Part shown: piece after piece, positions 8,239 through 16,140 of the stretch
Layout: every line of letters begins with the position of its first letter
How positions within the stretch are numbered: position 1 is the first letter of the stretch
Origin: Cyclobacteriaceae bacterium
Lineage (GTDB): Bacteria > Bacteroidota > Bacteroidia > Cytophagales > Cyclobacteriaceae
NCBI GenBank assembly: GCA_016787725.1
Contig: JAEUTZ010000017.1
Location: 183,723-247,722 of the forward strand
Direction of reading: 5' to 3'
DNA: 64,000 nt
Program-made: the position numbers and the translations under genes
Notes under the pieces: generated by a model
What the model was told of the DNA's origin: nothing
Seen by the model: only the letters and a program-made list of their open reading frames with translations
Database searches by the model: none

Positions 8239-8706
8239 ATGAAACTGCTTATTGTAATTCTTGCGCTTACTACCACCCCTACCGCCTATTCGCAGCAAGC
8301 GGATACATTAAAGTATTGTGTTAATGCGAGGAACATAGGTGTGGGTGGTTATGATCCGGTCAGCTACTTTCAAGGATCAGCCCCACTGGCCGGGAAGGCA
8401 AATTTCAGTACCACGTTGGAGGGTGTAACCTATCAATTTAATTCTGAATCCAACTTAAAAAAATTTACTTTAAATCCAGGAAAATATCTTCCTCAGTTCG
8501 GTGGTTGGTGTTCAATGACATTGGCCATGGGCAGGGCCACCACTCCTAAATACGACAACTTCGTTGTATTAAAAGACAAATTGTATCTATTCGAACGCAC
8601 GGTGTCTGTTAATGGACGCGAGCTATGGTTAAAAGACCCTAAGGCAAATGAAAAGATTGCCTCCGCCAATTACACCAGTTATCGAACGACAGGGAAGATT
8701 AAATAG
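8239..8706 (+). CDS. YHS domain-containing exported protein
   Basis: 155 aa. The ATG at 8239 gives a signal peptide (MKLLIVILALTTTPTAYSQQ); an in-frame upstream ATG at 8206 adds eleven residues without sense. The YHS domain spans about 38-110: YDPVSYFQGSAPLAGKANF, TYQFNSESNLKKFTLNPGKY, then PQFGGWCSMTLAMG. This Bacteroidota form replaces the short YHS metal-binding motif of copper-ATPases with a longer domain; the conserved Tyr and Cys suggest a metal or redox role, not proven. It is 8 bp before the TAXI-like gene and shares its transcription unit. Confidence 0.88.
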   Translation: MKLLIVILALTTTPTAYSQQADTLKYCVNARNIGVGGYDPVSYFQGSAPLAGKANFSTTLEGVTYQFNSESNLKKFTLNPGKYLPQFGGWCSMTLAMGRATTPKYDNFVVLKDKLYLFERTVSVNGRELWLKDPKANEKIASANYTSYRTTGKIK

Positions 8707-8714
8707 GAATCATT

Positions 8715-9944
8715 TTGCGCATTTGGTATTTAGCCTTCTTCCTAATTGTATTGCCAGGATGCCAAAGGCAATCTACAACGTATACCATTTTAGGAAACAT
8801 TGAGGATCCGCAAAACCAAATAGCGCTTACCATCTCTTCTGTGTTAAACAAGCATCTTGCTGATAGTGTAAAGGTTATCAGTGGGGATGGGTCATTGGCA
8901 AATCTGGATTCTCTTGAGCTGGGCCGGGCGGATTTTGGCATTGTGGACAATTATTCACGCTTCAGCGACAACGTTGCAGCGGTATTGCCGCTCTACCCGC
9001 AGTTACTCCACATCCTCTACAGAAAAGAAAAAGCGCCTCAATCATTACAAGAACTTTTCAGCATTGGAAAAATATTTGCGGGTATTGAAGGGAGTGGTAC
9101 GAGGCGATTTGTTGATGAATTAATGAAAGACCTTGGGATTGACAAATCCGAGTGCTCTTTTGTAGATGTCTATGATTTTTTTGAAGCCGATGTTATTTTT
9201 GCTTTCACGGATTTACTTACTCAGGAAGAGTTACGCGACTTAAAAGGATATCATCTATACAGTATGGATGAGGTGGCCAATCTGGGTAAGGGATCGTTGG
9301 TGGAAGGTATCTGTATTCGGCATCCGCAGTTTGAACCCTATGTGATTTCACGCGACTTGTATGGGACATTTACCGAACATGCCATACTTACTATTAAAGC
9401 AGACGCCATCCTGGTTTGTCGAAAGGACCTTGACCCCCGATTTATCTATGATGTGATTCAGACACTTTCTGAGCATAGTCAGGATTTAAAGAATATCAAT
9501 CCCCTGCTCTACCAATTCTCCTCCGATTTTGACCCGCAGAAGCTTAGTTTTACCCTCCATTCCGGCTCCAGAAAATTCCTTGACCGCAATGCACCCTCTT
9601 TCTTTGAACGTTATGCTGAACTATTGGGTGTCATCATTACCATCGTGGTTACACTAACCAGCACCTTGTACACGATTAGAAAGTGGCAACTTCAGAAGAA
9701 AAGGAATAAGATCGATGTGTATTATCAACGATTAATATCAATCAGAAGAAATGCCCAATTAGCCGATAGTGCTGAAATCCTGCACGCTTTGAAAAATGAG
9801 CTTCGCGCCACGCATGAGGAAACCATTGAATTAGTTACTAACGAAAAACTTTTGGCGGATACTTCATACATGATTTTCCTGAATCTCTTAAAGATCGCTA
9901 ATGAAGAAATTGATAGGAAACTACCGCTTATGGTTGGGAGTTAG
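8715..9944 (+). CDS. TAXI-type solute-binding lipoprotein with C-terminal membrane anchor
   Basis: 409-aa protein. It starts at TTG (8715), the only plausible start: MRIWYLAFFLIVLPGC is a lipoprotein signal with lipobox LPGC (Cys16). Residues about 22-290 match the TAXI/NMT1 periplasmic binding fold (TYTILGNIEDPQNQIALTI, LGRADFGIVDNYSRF, FAGIEGSGTRRFVDELM). Then comes one transmembrane helix (about 305-325, LLGVIITIVVTLTSTLYTI) and a charged, probably coiled-coil cytoplasmic tail of about 85 residues. TAXI proteins normally feed TRAP transporters, but no TRAP permease genes are nearby. The fusion to a membrane helix and tail suggests ligand sensing instead; this is inference. Confidence 0.8.
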   Translation: MRIWYLAFFLIVLPGCQRQSTTYTILGNIEDPQNQIALTISSVLNKHLADSVKVISGDGSLANLDSLELGRADFGIVDNYSRFSDNVAAVLPLYPQLLHILYRKEKAPQSLQELFSIGKIFAGIEGSGTRRFVDELMKDLGIDKSECSFVDVYDFFEADVIFAFTDLLTQEELRDLKGYHLYSMDEVANLGKGSLVEGICIRHPQFEPYVISRDLYGTFTEHAILTIKADAILVCRKDLDPRFIYDVIQTLSEHSQDLKNINPLLYQFSSDFDPQKLSFTLHSGSRKFLDRNAPSFFERYAELLGVIITIVVTLTSTLYTIRKWQLQKKRNKIDVYYQRLISIRRNAQLADSAEILHALKNELRATHEETIELVTNEKLLADTSYMIFLNLLKIANEEIDRKLPLMVGS

Positions 9945-10279
9945 TGCCGGATAAGCGATGCCAACCTTCAAGGCTTAACAAGTTTAACAACGATTGTCTC
10001 CGATTTATATCGGATGAACCTGTGGCATAAAAATGAACGATTTGACGATTATTTAAACAAAGGGGAAAAGGATTAAAATCACCCATGGGAATATTCCCAT
10101 AGAATACCTGAATTTGCCTTTGCCTCCTTTAACTAATTAAATCTAACCTCTAACTTGTGGTTACAAGTCTAACGGATGACACCGACCAGTGGCATTAATA
10201 AGGTGACTGGAGAAATACTCGAAAGCAACTGTGTACAGTGGCTTACTGTGGCCCTATAGCATGGCGGCTCAAACCCCTA
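9945..10279. other. convergent intergenic region rich in small palindromes
   Basis: 335 bp between two convergent genes. Visible: TCCGA/TCGGA hairpin near 10003-10014, a perfect 16-bp palindrome ATGGGAATATTCCCAT (10085-10100), a CTTGT/ACAAG hairpin (10154-10167), and a copy of a short repeat, ACACCGACCAGTGGCATTAA (10179-10198), that recurs with one mismatch at 19523-19542. No hairpin has a clear T-tract and no gene was recognised. Confidence 0.6.
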
Positions 10280-10870
10280 TTAGAACTCTTTCAGGTATTG
10301 CGCCTTTTTTTCAGCTAAATCTTCTTTATCAAAAGCGATAGAGACGTAATCGATTTGGATAGCGGGATAGGTATCAACCTTTGACATCGTAAGCAGAATT
10401 TTTGTTCTTTCAGTCTGCCAGGTAGATTGAACAAATAACTCACCCGCAACGAGATAAGCAGCCCATTCATCTTCCTTAATTGAACTTTTCGTAATCACTT
10501 TAGGCGATATCCCCAAGGGTTTGCCGTACTTTGCAGTTAATGTCTCAATATACAGTTTAAAATCCCGGATATAGTAAACGCTGTTGAAGTAATTAGGTGC
10601 AAACAGATATTTAGCCCGCATCAATTTACCATTTGACGTAAACGTATAAACAACCTTAACATTACTGCCCCCAATCGATATGTCGTAAATAAGTCTGTCT
10701 GGTTCTGTCAATACTAATTTTCCTGTTTCGGACTGTTGGATACTTTCTTTGGAAGCGCCCCATGAATGATTCCTGAAATCAGAGTTTTGGGCAGTGCTGA
10801 TAGTGAAAATACAGAAAACGAAACATAATGAAAACACACCCTTCATGATAATCGAACTGAGTTTTTGCAT
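10280..10870 (-). CDS. hypothetical exported protein
   Basis: 196-aa protein of no recognised family. The N-terminus is a signal peptide ending ISTAQ; two ATGs are possible, at 10870 and 10846 (MKGVFSLCFVFCIF), the second giving the more standard signal. The mature part opens with FRNHSWGASKESIQ and contains YDISIGGSNVKVVYTF and RAKYLFAPNYFNSVYYI, so it is probably a small alpha-beta domain. A terminal lysine-rich stretch follows (FDKEDLAEKKAQYLKEF). It lies 85 bp after the cyclase gene on the same strand and could be transcribed with it. No function can be assigned. Confidence 0.7.
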   Translation of the reverse strand: MQKLSSIIMKGVFSLCFVFCIFTISTAQNSDFRNHSWGASKESIQQSETGKLVLTEPDRLIYDISIGGSNVKVVYTFTSNGKLMRAKYLFAPNYFNSVYYIRDFKLYIETLTAKYGKPLGISPKVITKSSIKEDEWAAYLVAGELFVQSTWQTERTKILLTMSKVDTYPAIQIDYVSIAFDKEDLAEKKAQYLKEF

Positions 10871-10955
10871 ATACTATTAATTAATCAGGACAAGGTAAGA
10901 GATAAAAAGTAATGTCCAATGGTTTGGCACAAAAAAGTTTGTTGTTGGTGACTTA

Positions 10956-12872
10956 CTAAGCCACCCCCAATCGTTCAAATAGAGAAGTGGCTCTGGAGTC
11001 TTGCATGAATCCCGGGATTAATATAACGCTAGGCTTTACCCATAAAAGATATCCTTCGTTATTATCCATGGCTTTATTAAAATATTCAAATGCGGTATCC
11101 AGTTCGCCAAGTGCCGCATAGGCTATTCCTAAGAAAGAATTCCCCGCGCTTTCAGACCCTTCAATTTTTTTCATACGCTCAATCACTTCTCTGGCCTTCA
11201 CTTTATGTCCTGCTTTGGCAAACGCATGAGCAAGTCCTTGTAAACTAATTATATCAGGGTTTATTGTCACACTTAATTCTAATTCAATGATCGCCTCATC
11301 GTATCTCTTTTCCGTTAAATAATAATTTCCAAGCATATTGTGGCCCGCAAAGAAGCGGGGCTCCATATCCACCATTCTCTTCCCATAGGCGAAAACATTT
11401 TTATAATCCATAGTAGCCCAGTATATGGCACAAATAAACCACATATTCATTAGGGAGAATGGGTCAAGGCCAGCCGCTTTTTCTGCATGTTCGTTTGCCT
11501 CCGCATAATTACCCAAAAAAGCAGCGCACATGCCCAATTGCACATGACACTCGGCACTGTTGGGGTTAATCGCCAGAGATTTTTTGTATTCAATGGATGC
11601 CTCACGTATTTTAATCTCATAGTGCAATTTTACCCGGCCCTGGCAGAGATGGCTTTCGGCTATCTCGTTGTCTAACTGGATGGATTGTTGAGCGGCATTT
11701 AATCCCTGTGGCAGGCATTGTTCCGCAGGCATCCAATTAAAATACCATAACGTAAGGTAGCAATAAGAAAGGCTGGAATACGCTATGGCATAATGCGGTT
11801 CCATGCTGATAGCTTCGTTCAGATAGTCGATGGCTTTCAGGATAGCATCCGGTGTATATTTGTTGTAGTGAAATCTCGCATTCAAATACAATTGATACGC
11901 CTCTACATTATCGGTAGATCGTTTAAGAACGGCCGCCTTTTCCGCACCAAATAATCTGATTTTAACCGCATTCAGAATGGCCAGCGAGAGTTCATCCTGG
12001 ATAGCAAAAACGTCTTCCAGTTCACGATCAAATTTTTCAGAATACAGGTGAAACCCATCCGCCACGCTAATGAGCTGTGCAGTCACGCGCAATTTGTTTC
12101 CTGATTTCCGAACGCTGCCTTCCAGGATATGACTCACGTTGAGTTGATCACCAATCGCCTTCAAATCCAGGTTTTTTCCTTTGAAGGCAAAAGAAGAAGT
12201 TCTTCCTATCACCTTTAATTCAGATACCTGCGCCAGCATGTTGATGATTTCTTCACTGATTCCATCGCTGAAAAATTCCTGTTCCGGATCGCTGCTCATA
12301 TTAGCGAACGGCAACACGGCAATGCTGTTTTGAATAACAGCCGTAGCAGGCTTTTCTGGTGTCATGATTTCACTACCGGCAACGATCACCTGATACATTT
12401 TCACCGGCAGACTTACATTTTTTAAAACTTCTTCTTTTATAAACTGGGTTTTAATATCTTTTTTATTGGAAATATTATGATTGACCGTTTCTGAAATAAA
12501 AATACAACCCGGACTTGCCGCTGCCTGAATCCGCGCTGCGATATTAACGGCATCACCAAAGACATCATCATTTTCAAACACTACTTCACCCTGGTGAATA
12601 CCAATGCGCAATTGAAAATTGTTGGCTGTATTACAGGCTTCCTGAATTTTTATGGCTGCATTGACGGCATCGGAAACTGTATTGAAACTGGCCATGGTGC
12701 CATCGCCTAGTTCTTTGATCCACCGTCCATCGAATGCTCCAATGATGGGTTTTTGCAGTTGCCTGTTTTTATTTAGTAACGTAAATGCATGCTGTTCATC
12801 ATTACCCATTAAAGCAGTATACCCGACAATGTCGGTGAACATGATGGCAGCGAGCTGACGGGATTGGGACAT
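10956..12872 (-). CDS. adenylate cyclase-TolB-like-TPR protein
   Basis: 638-aa cytosolic signalling protein. Domain 1 (about 5-165) is a class III nucleotide cyclase: metal ligands Asp14 (MFTDIVGYTAL) and Asp57 (KELGDGT), Lys53 at the purine-specificity position pointing to ATP, and FGDAVNIAARIQ with the catalytic Asn and Arg. Domain 2 (about 180-310) is a TolB/FlgO-like N-terminal domain (SIAVLPFANMSSDPEQEFF, GRTSSFAFKGKNLDLKAIG, YLEGSVRKSG-type strand). Domain 3 (about 325-635) is a run of TPR repeats (e.g. AIDYLNEAISMEPHYAIAYS, AIIELELSVTINPD). This architecture is widespread; cAMP production is likely from the conserved residues, while the input signal is unknown. Confidence 0.92.
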   Translation of the reverse strand: MSQSRQLAAIMFTDIVGYTALMGNDEQHAFTLLNKNRQLQKPIIGAFDGRWIKELGDGTMASFNTVSDAVNAAIKIQEACNTANNFQLRIGIHQGEVVFENDDVFGDAVNIAARIQAAASPGCIFISETVNHNISNKKDIKTQFIKEEVLKNVSLPVKMYQVIVAGSEIMTPEKPATAVIQNSIAVLPFANMSSDPEQEFFSDGISEEIINMLAQVSELKVIGRTSSFAFKGKNLDLKAIGDQLNVSHILEGSVRKSGNKLRVTAQLISVADGFHLYSEKFDRELEDVFAIQDELSLAILNAVKIRLFGAEKAAVLKRSTDNVEAYQLYLNARFHYNKYTPDAILKAIDYLNEAISMEPHYAIAYSSLSYCYLTLWYFNWMPAEQCLPQGLNAAQQSIQLDNEIAESHLCQGRVKLHYEIKIREASIEYKKSLAINPNSAECHVQLGMCAAFLGNYAEANEHAEKAAGLDPFSLMNMWFICAIYWATMDYKNVFAYGKRMVDMEPRFFAGHNMLGNYYLTEKRYDEAIIELELSVTINPDIISLQGLAHAFAKAGHKVKAREVIERMKKIEGSESAGNSFLGIAYAALGELDTAFEYFNKAMDNNEGYLLWVKPSVILIPGFMQDSRATSLFERLGVA

Positions 12873-13016
12873 GAATTATAGCCAGAATAGATTTCAATCT
12901 GGACAATTTGACAATAATATCCTAATCTACCGGATGAGATAAACCAAAGCCCAACGCTAAAAAGTTTCTATGAAGACTGATATACCATTAAAACGAATGT
13001 CTTACCGGTTTCATTG
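12873..13016. other. upstream region of the cyclase gene, left flank of the mini-element
   Basis: Part of the 329-bp gap between the cyclase start and the dinB stop. It is AT-rich and should contain the cyclase promoter on the minus strand; no clear consensus was found. The rest of the gap, 13017-13163, is the REP-bounded mini-element described separately. Confidence 0.4.
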
Positions 13017-13163
13017 CTGTCAGGTCTTACGACCTGACAGTCTCATTATTAAATTTAAAGTAATTCGCATTTTCTTAGTAGGATGGGCCTACGAGGTCGC
13101 ACGTACCATCCCGAATCGGATTGTTTCTTTGTTATTGTCCTGTCGGGTCGAAAGACCCGACAG
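13017..13163 (+). mobile_element. REP-bounded mini-element derived from a RAYT element
   Basis: 147-bp unit bounded by two perfect hairpins. Left: CTGTCAGGTC-TTAC-GACCTGACAG (13017-13040). Right: CTGTCGGGTC-GAAA-GACCCGACAG (13140-13163). Between them is the leader and first 19 or so codons of a RAYT gene (ATG 13083). The full-length element at 16141-16787 has the same order: a TTAC-loop hairpin, a similar leader (TTCTTAGTA just before ATG), a RAYT gene and a GAAA-loop hairpin. The unit is therefore an internal-deletion derivative, comparable to a REPIN or MITE, that might be moved in trans by the intact RAYT. The relation is visible in the sequence; mobility is inference. Confidence 0.8.
13083..13139 (+). 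pseudogene. 5' remnant of a RAYT transposase gene
   Basis: Reading from ATG 13083 gives MGLRGRTYHPESDCFFV, which matches the start of the intact transposase at 16210 (MRLRGRTHYLEADCFFV) at 12 of 17 positions. Similarity stops after this point and the right-hand REP begins a few bases later, so everything from the HUH motif to the catalytic Tyr has been deleted. The ORF itself reads on through the REP but cannot encode a functional protein. Confidence 0.8.
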
Positions 13164-13201
13164 CAAGAGAACCTGACATTTTCATTTTTAACAGGCAGCC
13201 T

Positions 13202-14299
13202 CTAAAACAACTTCAGCTGATCTGTTTCTTGTTCCTGTTTAGAAATGATCACACCTTCAAAGTTGGAAAGGCCAACCCCAAGCAAGCGGATTTTTTTGTC
13301 GGTGAGGTCGGTGCCCGCAAGCAACTGTTTGGCGGCTTCGCTAAGTTCTTCCACCGTGGTCACGGCCTTGTCAAACGAATGACTTCGGGTAATCTGTTTG
13401 AAATCGTGGTACTTGATTTTAAGCGTAACCGTTCTCCCCTTCAGCGACAACCGCTGCAACCGCTTACCTACCACTTCGGAAATGGTTTCGAGGGCTTCAT
13501 TCATTTCTTCCAACGTGGTGAGGTCATGGGCAAAGGTGTCTTCAGCACTGACGGATTTTGTTTCGCGATCGGGTTGCACCGGGCGATTGTCAATGCCGCG
13601 AACAATCTGGTAGAAAAACCGGCCGGATTTTCCGAAGTGTTTCATCAGCTGATGTTCCGATAATTTTTTCAGGTCGGCACCGGTGTGTAAACCCAGGGCA
13701 TTCATTTTCCTGGTTGTTACTTTTCCTACCCCGAAAAACTTTTCGACCGGAAGTTTTTCCATAAACGATTCGATCTGGGAAGGCCCAATGAAGGTTTGTC
13801 CATTGGGCTTCTTCCGGTCGGTGGCGATTTTGGCTACAAACTTATTGATGGAGATACCGGCCGATGCCGTGAGTTGCAGCTCGGTATAAATGGCTTGCCG
13901 GATGCGGGTTGCGATTTCAATAGCCGAACCAATGCCTTGTTTATCTTCGGTAACATCCAAAAAGGCTTCATCCAGTGACAGGGGTTCGATGAGGTCGGTG
14001 TAGCGTTTGAAAATTTCGCGGATGCGTGCTGACACTTCTTTGTAAGCACTGAACCTTGGATAGATAAAAATTACCTCGGGACATAATTGCACTGCTTTTT
14101 TCGAGGGCATGGCCGAGTGTATTCCAAACTTACGGGCTTCATAGCTGGCCGCGGCTACTACCCCGCCCCTGCCCAGCGGGCTGCCACCGACTACAATGGG
14201 CTTGCCTTTGTACTCAGGGTTATCGCGCTGTTCCACAGAGGCATAAAAGGCATCCATGTCTATGTGGATGATTTTGCGAAAGGGTGCAGGTGTTTTCAT
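13202..14299 (-). CDS. dinB: DNA polymerase IV (Y-family)
   Basis: 365-aa translesion DNA polymerase. Catalytic residues are visible: Asp14 in IIHIDMDAFYASVEQ and the Asp110-Glu111 pair in PLSLDEAFLDVT. The fingers and palm (about 8-240), thumb helix-hairpin-helix (PVEKFFGVGKVTTRKMNALG, about 190-215) and little-finger domain (about 245-350) are in order. The C-terminus, EQETDQLKLF, ends in a plausible beta-clamp binding motif of the QLxLF type (DQLKLF). Start ATG at 14299 gives the normal N-terminus. It is a single gene, and REP-type insertions sit on both its sides. An SOS-type operator was not recognised upstream. Confidence 0.96.
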   Translation of the reverse strand: MKTPAPFRKIIHIDMDAFYASVEQRDNPEYKGKPIVVGGSPLGRGGVVAAASYEARKFGIHSAMPSKKAVQLCPEVIFIYPRFSAYKEVSARIREIFKRYTDLIEPLSLDEAFLDVTEDKQGIGSAIEIATRIRQAIYTELQLTASAGISINKFVAKIATDRKKPNGQTFIGPSQIESFMEKLPVEKFFGVGKVTTRKMNALGLHTGADLKKLSEHQLMKHFGKSGRFFYQIVRGIDNRPVQPDRETKSVSAEDTFAHDLTTLEEMNEALETISEVVGKRLQRLSLKGRTVTLKIKYHDFKQITRSHSFDKAVTTVEELSEAAKQLLAGTDLTDKKIRLLGVGLSNFEGVIISKQEQETDQLKLF

Positions 14300-14475
14300 G
14301 CCGGAACAAAGATTGCCAAAATAAAAGCGTGGATTGACACCTGTATGTCAGCAGGATTCCCCTGGGAAGCCAGGTACGTAAATAATGTTCATCGTGAATT
14401 TATTTTACGGAGTTACGCGCAATGGAAATTAAGCTTAGGCAAAAGATAGGCAGACAGGTTGGGGTTTGAGGATTG

Positions 14476-14500
14476 CTTGTTGGTGAAGAACACCAACAAG
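14476..14500. repeat. short intergenic palindromic repeat
   Basis: Perfect 10-bp stem CTTGTTGGTG / CACCAACAAG around loop AAGAA, followed by GGGCGAGG. The motif GTTGGTG-A(n)AA-CACC-ACCA recurs at 19511-19534 and as a half copy at 10179-10198, always in non-coding DNA, suggesting a dispersed repeat family. Confidence 0.65.
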
Positions 14501-14679
14501 GGCGAGGGCACGGCTTGTGGGATTTACTTTATCCTTTCCTGGGCAACCCCGATTTGCTTCCACCCGATTACGATTACTTCTGTTTGACGTATGATTTTAT
14601 CGTGGCTATTTATCTTCTACTGATTAACTACCGACAACAATCAAGGGTCAGGCAAAATCGCAAAGAGCCGCTGGTTACT

Positions 14680-14720
14680 CAGTCAGGTGGAAAGGCCTGA
14701 CTGCAAAGGAGACCCGACAG
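14680..14720. repeat. solitary REP with adjacent half-REP
   Basis: CAGTCAGG / CCTGACTG hairpin (14680-14703) with a GGAAAG-type loop, resembling the right-hand (GAAA-loop) REP of the RAYT element, and followed by CAAAGGA and the lone half arm GACCCGACAG (14711-14720), identical to the right arm of the REP at 13154-13163. No transposase fragment is beside it. Confidence 0.7.
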
Positions 14721-14732
14721 CCACGGGATTGA

Positions 14733-16088
14733 TTAACCAAAAATATAGTGGTCGATAAATTCGTTTCTCAGTTTTTTATCAGGATCGAGTTTCACCACCT
14801 GATTTTTAAAATCTTCGATTCGCGGATAGCGTGCCCGCAGAGTAGCCGCATCCAGCGTAAACAGTTTGCCCCAATGGGGTTTGGCCTGGAAGGGTGCCAA
14901 TGTGGCTTCGATTTTGGGCAATATTGCATTCACACCGGCTATGTCCTGCTTCAACGTAAAGTGGATGGCCACGCTGGCTTGCTGATAGCAGGGGCTCATC
15001 CAAAAGGCATCGGCAGCAATGCTCCGGATTTCTGTAATTAATATGTAGGGTTTGATTTCTTCGCGCAGGGTAGCCACCGCCTCAATCGCATCCACCGCTG
15101 ATGCTAACGGAACAAAATATTCCGCCTGTAATTCTTCGCCACTGCTGGGCGTGAATCCCATTTTAAAGTGCGGCAGTCGTTCATACCAGGGCCCCGGTAT
15201 ACCCATTTGCTCCGTGCAATGCTCAGCCGACAATGCGATGATCGGATGCACATTTCGATCGGCCCTGCTTGCTCCATAATAGTTGTCCCCGATTTCAAAC
15301 GGCACATCCGGGTTCACGACACTTTTCACCCACACCTGATTGATGGCATCGCTTTGCCAATCGGTAAAGAGGCTTACACTATAGCCTCCGGACATGAGTT
15401 CTACAAAGTTGGCTTGCAGTTGTTCCATCGGGAGATTCAGAAACACATCCTGCCGTACCTCAAAGGCCGGCACCAGGTCCATGGTAACTTTCGTTACCAC
15501 TCCGAACGAGCCCAGTGAAACCACCGCGGCATCAAAGAGATCCGCATTACTCGCGCGCGAAATGTTTAACACCTCGCCCGTGGCTGTCACCAATTCCAGG
15601 GCTACCACCTGGGTGGCCAGGTTTCCATTGTACACCCCCGACCCATGGGTAGCCGTGGCACATGCTCCGGCAACGGAAATGTGTGGCAGCGAGGCCAGGT
15701 TATGAATGGCAAACCCGGCCGCATGAATTTCTTTACAGAACTCGCCATACCGAATGCCCCCCTCCACGGTAACCGTCATGTTCGCGCGGTCAATGGCAAT
15801 GATCTTGTTCAACTTCGCGGTGGACAATAACGTGGCTTCGGTATCGGCAATGGTGTTGAAGCAATGCCGGGTACCGAGTACCCGCACGCTCGCATGGTTG
15901 GCCAGCGCGTGTTGTACTTCCCCTACCGTGGCTGGTTCCAATAAGTATTTGGCATGGTAGGTAAGATTGCCGGCCCAGTTTTTAATTTCTGAATCCGTCT
16001 TCAGGCCTGACGTGCAGGACAGGATGGGACTCAGGGCCGCTCCGGTTAGCGCGGCTGTTGAGAGTTTGAGGAAGGTTCTTTTTTTCAT
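14733..16088 (-). CDS. FAD-linked oxidase (alditol/aldonolactone oxidase type)
   Basis: 451-aa flavoenzyme of the VAO/PCMH family. The N-terminus MKKRTFLKLSTAALTG is Tat-like (KR rather than RR) and continues to a Cys (PILSC), so it may be an exported lipoprotein. The FAD domain (about 45-215) has VLGTRHCFNTI with His75 at the position that covalently carries FAD in alditol oxidases, and SVAGACATATHGSG with the second conserved His. The C-terminal half matches the aldonolactone oxidase domain (LITEIRSIAADAFWMSP, IHFTLKQD, PHWGKLFTL). It would oxidise a polyol or sugar lactone with oxygen; the substrate is unknown. It stands alone between REP-type elements. Confidence 0.88.
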   Translation of the reverse strand: MKKRTFLKLSTAALTGAALSPILSCTSGLKTDSEIKNWAGNLTYHAKYLLEPATVGEVQHALANHASVRVLGTRHCFNTIADTEATLLSTAKLNKIIAIDRANMTVTVEGGIRYGEFCKEIHAAGFAIHNLASLPHISVAGACATATHGSGVYNGNLATQVVALELVTATGEVLNISRASNADLFDAAVVSLGSFGVVTKVTMDLVPAFEVRQDVFLNLPMEQLQANFVELMSGGYSVSLFTDWQSDAINQVWVKSVVNPDVPFEIGDNYYGASRADRNVHPIIALSAEHCTEQMGIPGPWYERLPHFKMGFTPSSGEELQAEYFVPLASAVDAIEAVATLREEIKPYILITEIRSIAADAFWMSPCYQQASVAIHFTLKQDIAGVNAILPKIEATLAPFQAKPHWGKLFTLDAATLRARYPRIEDFKNQVVKLDPDKKLRNEFIDHYIFG

Positions 16089-16140
16089 GGCTACCTAAGT
16101 TAACATTTTTTACCCTTTCTGGTCTTGCTTTTTTTAAGTG

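Larger units (their letters stand above)
14300..14732. other. intergenic region with hairpins and REP sequences
   Basis: 433 bp between the dinB start and the stop of the FAD oxidase, both minus strand. It holds a CCTGG-GAAG-CCAGG hairpin near 14358-14371, a 10-bp-stem hairpin at 14476-14500 and a REP plus half-REP at 14680-14720 (listed separately). Apart from these I see no gene, although short plus-strand ORFs are open. Confidence 0.55.
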
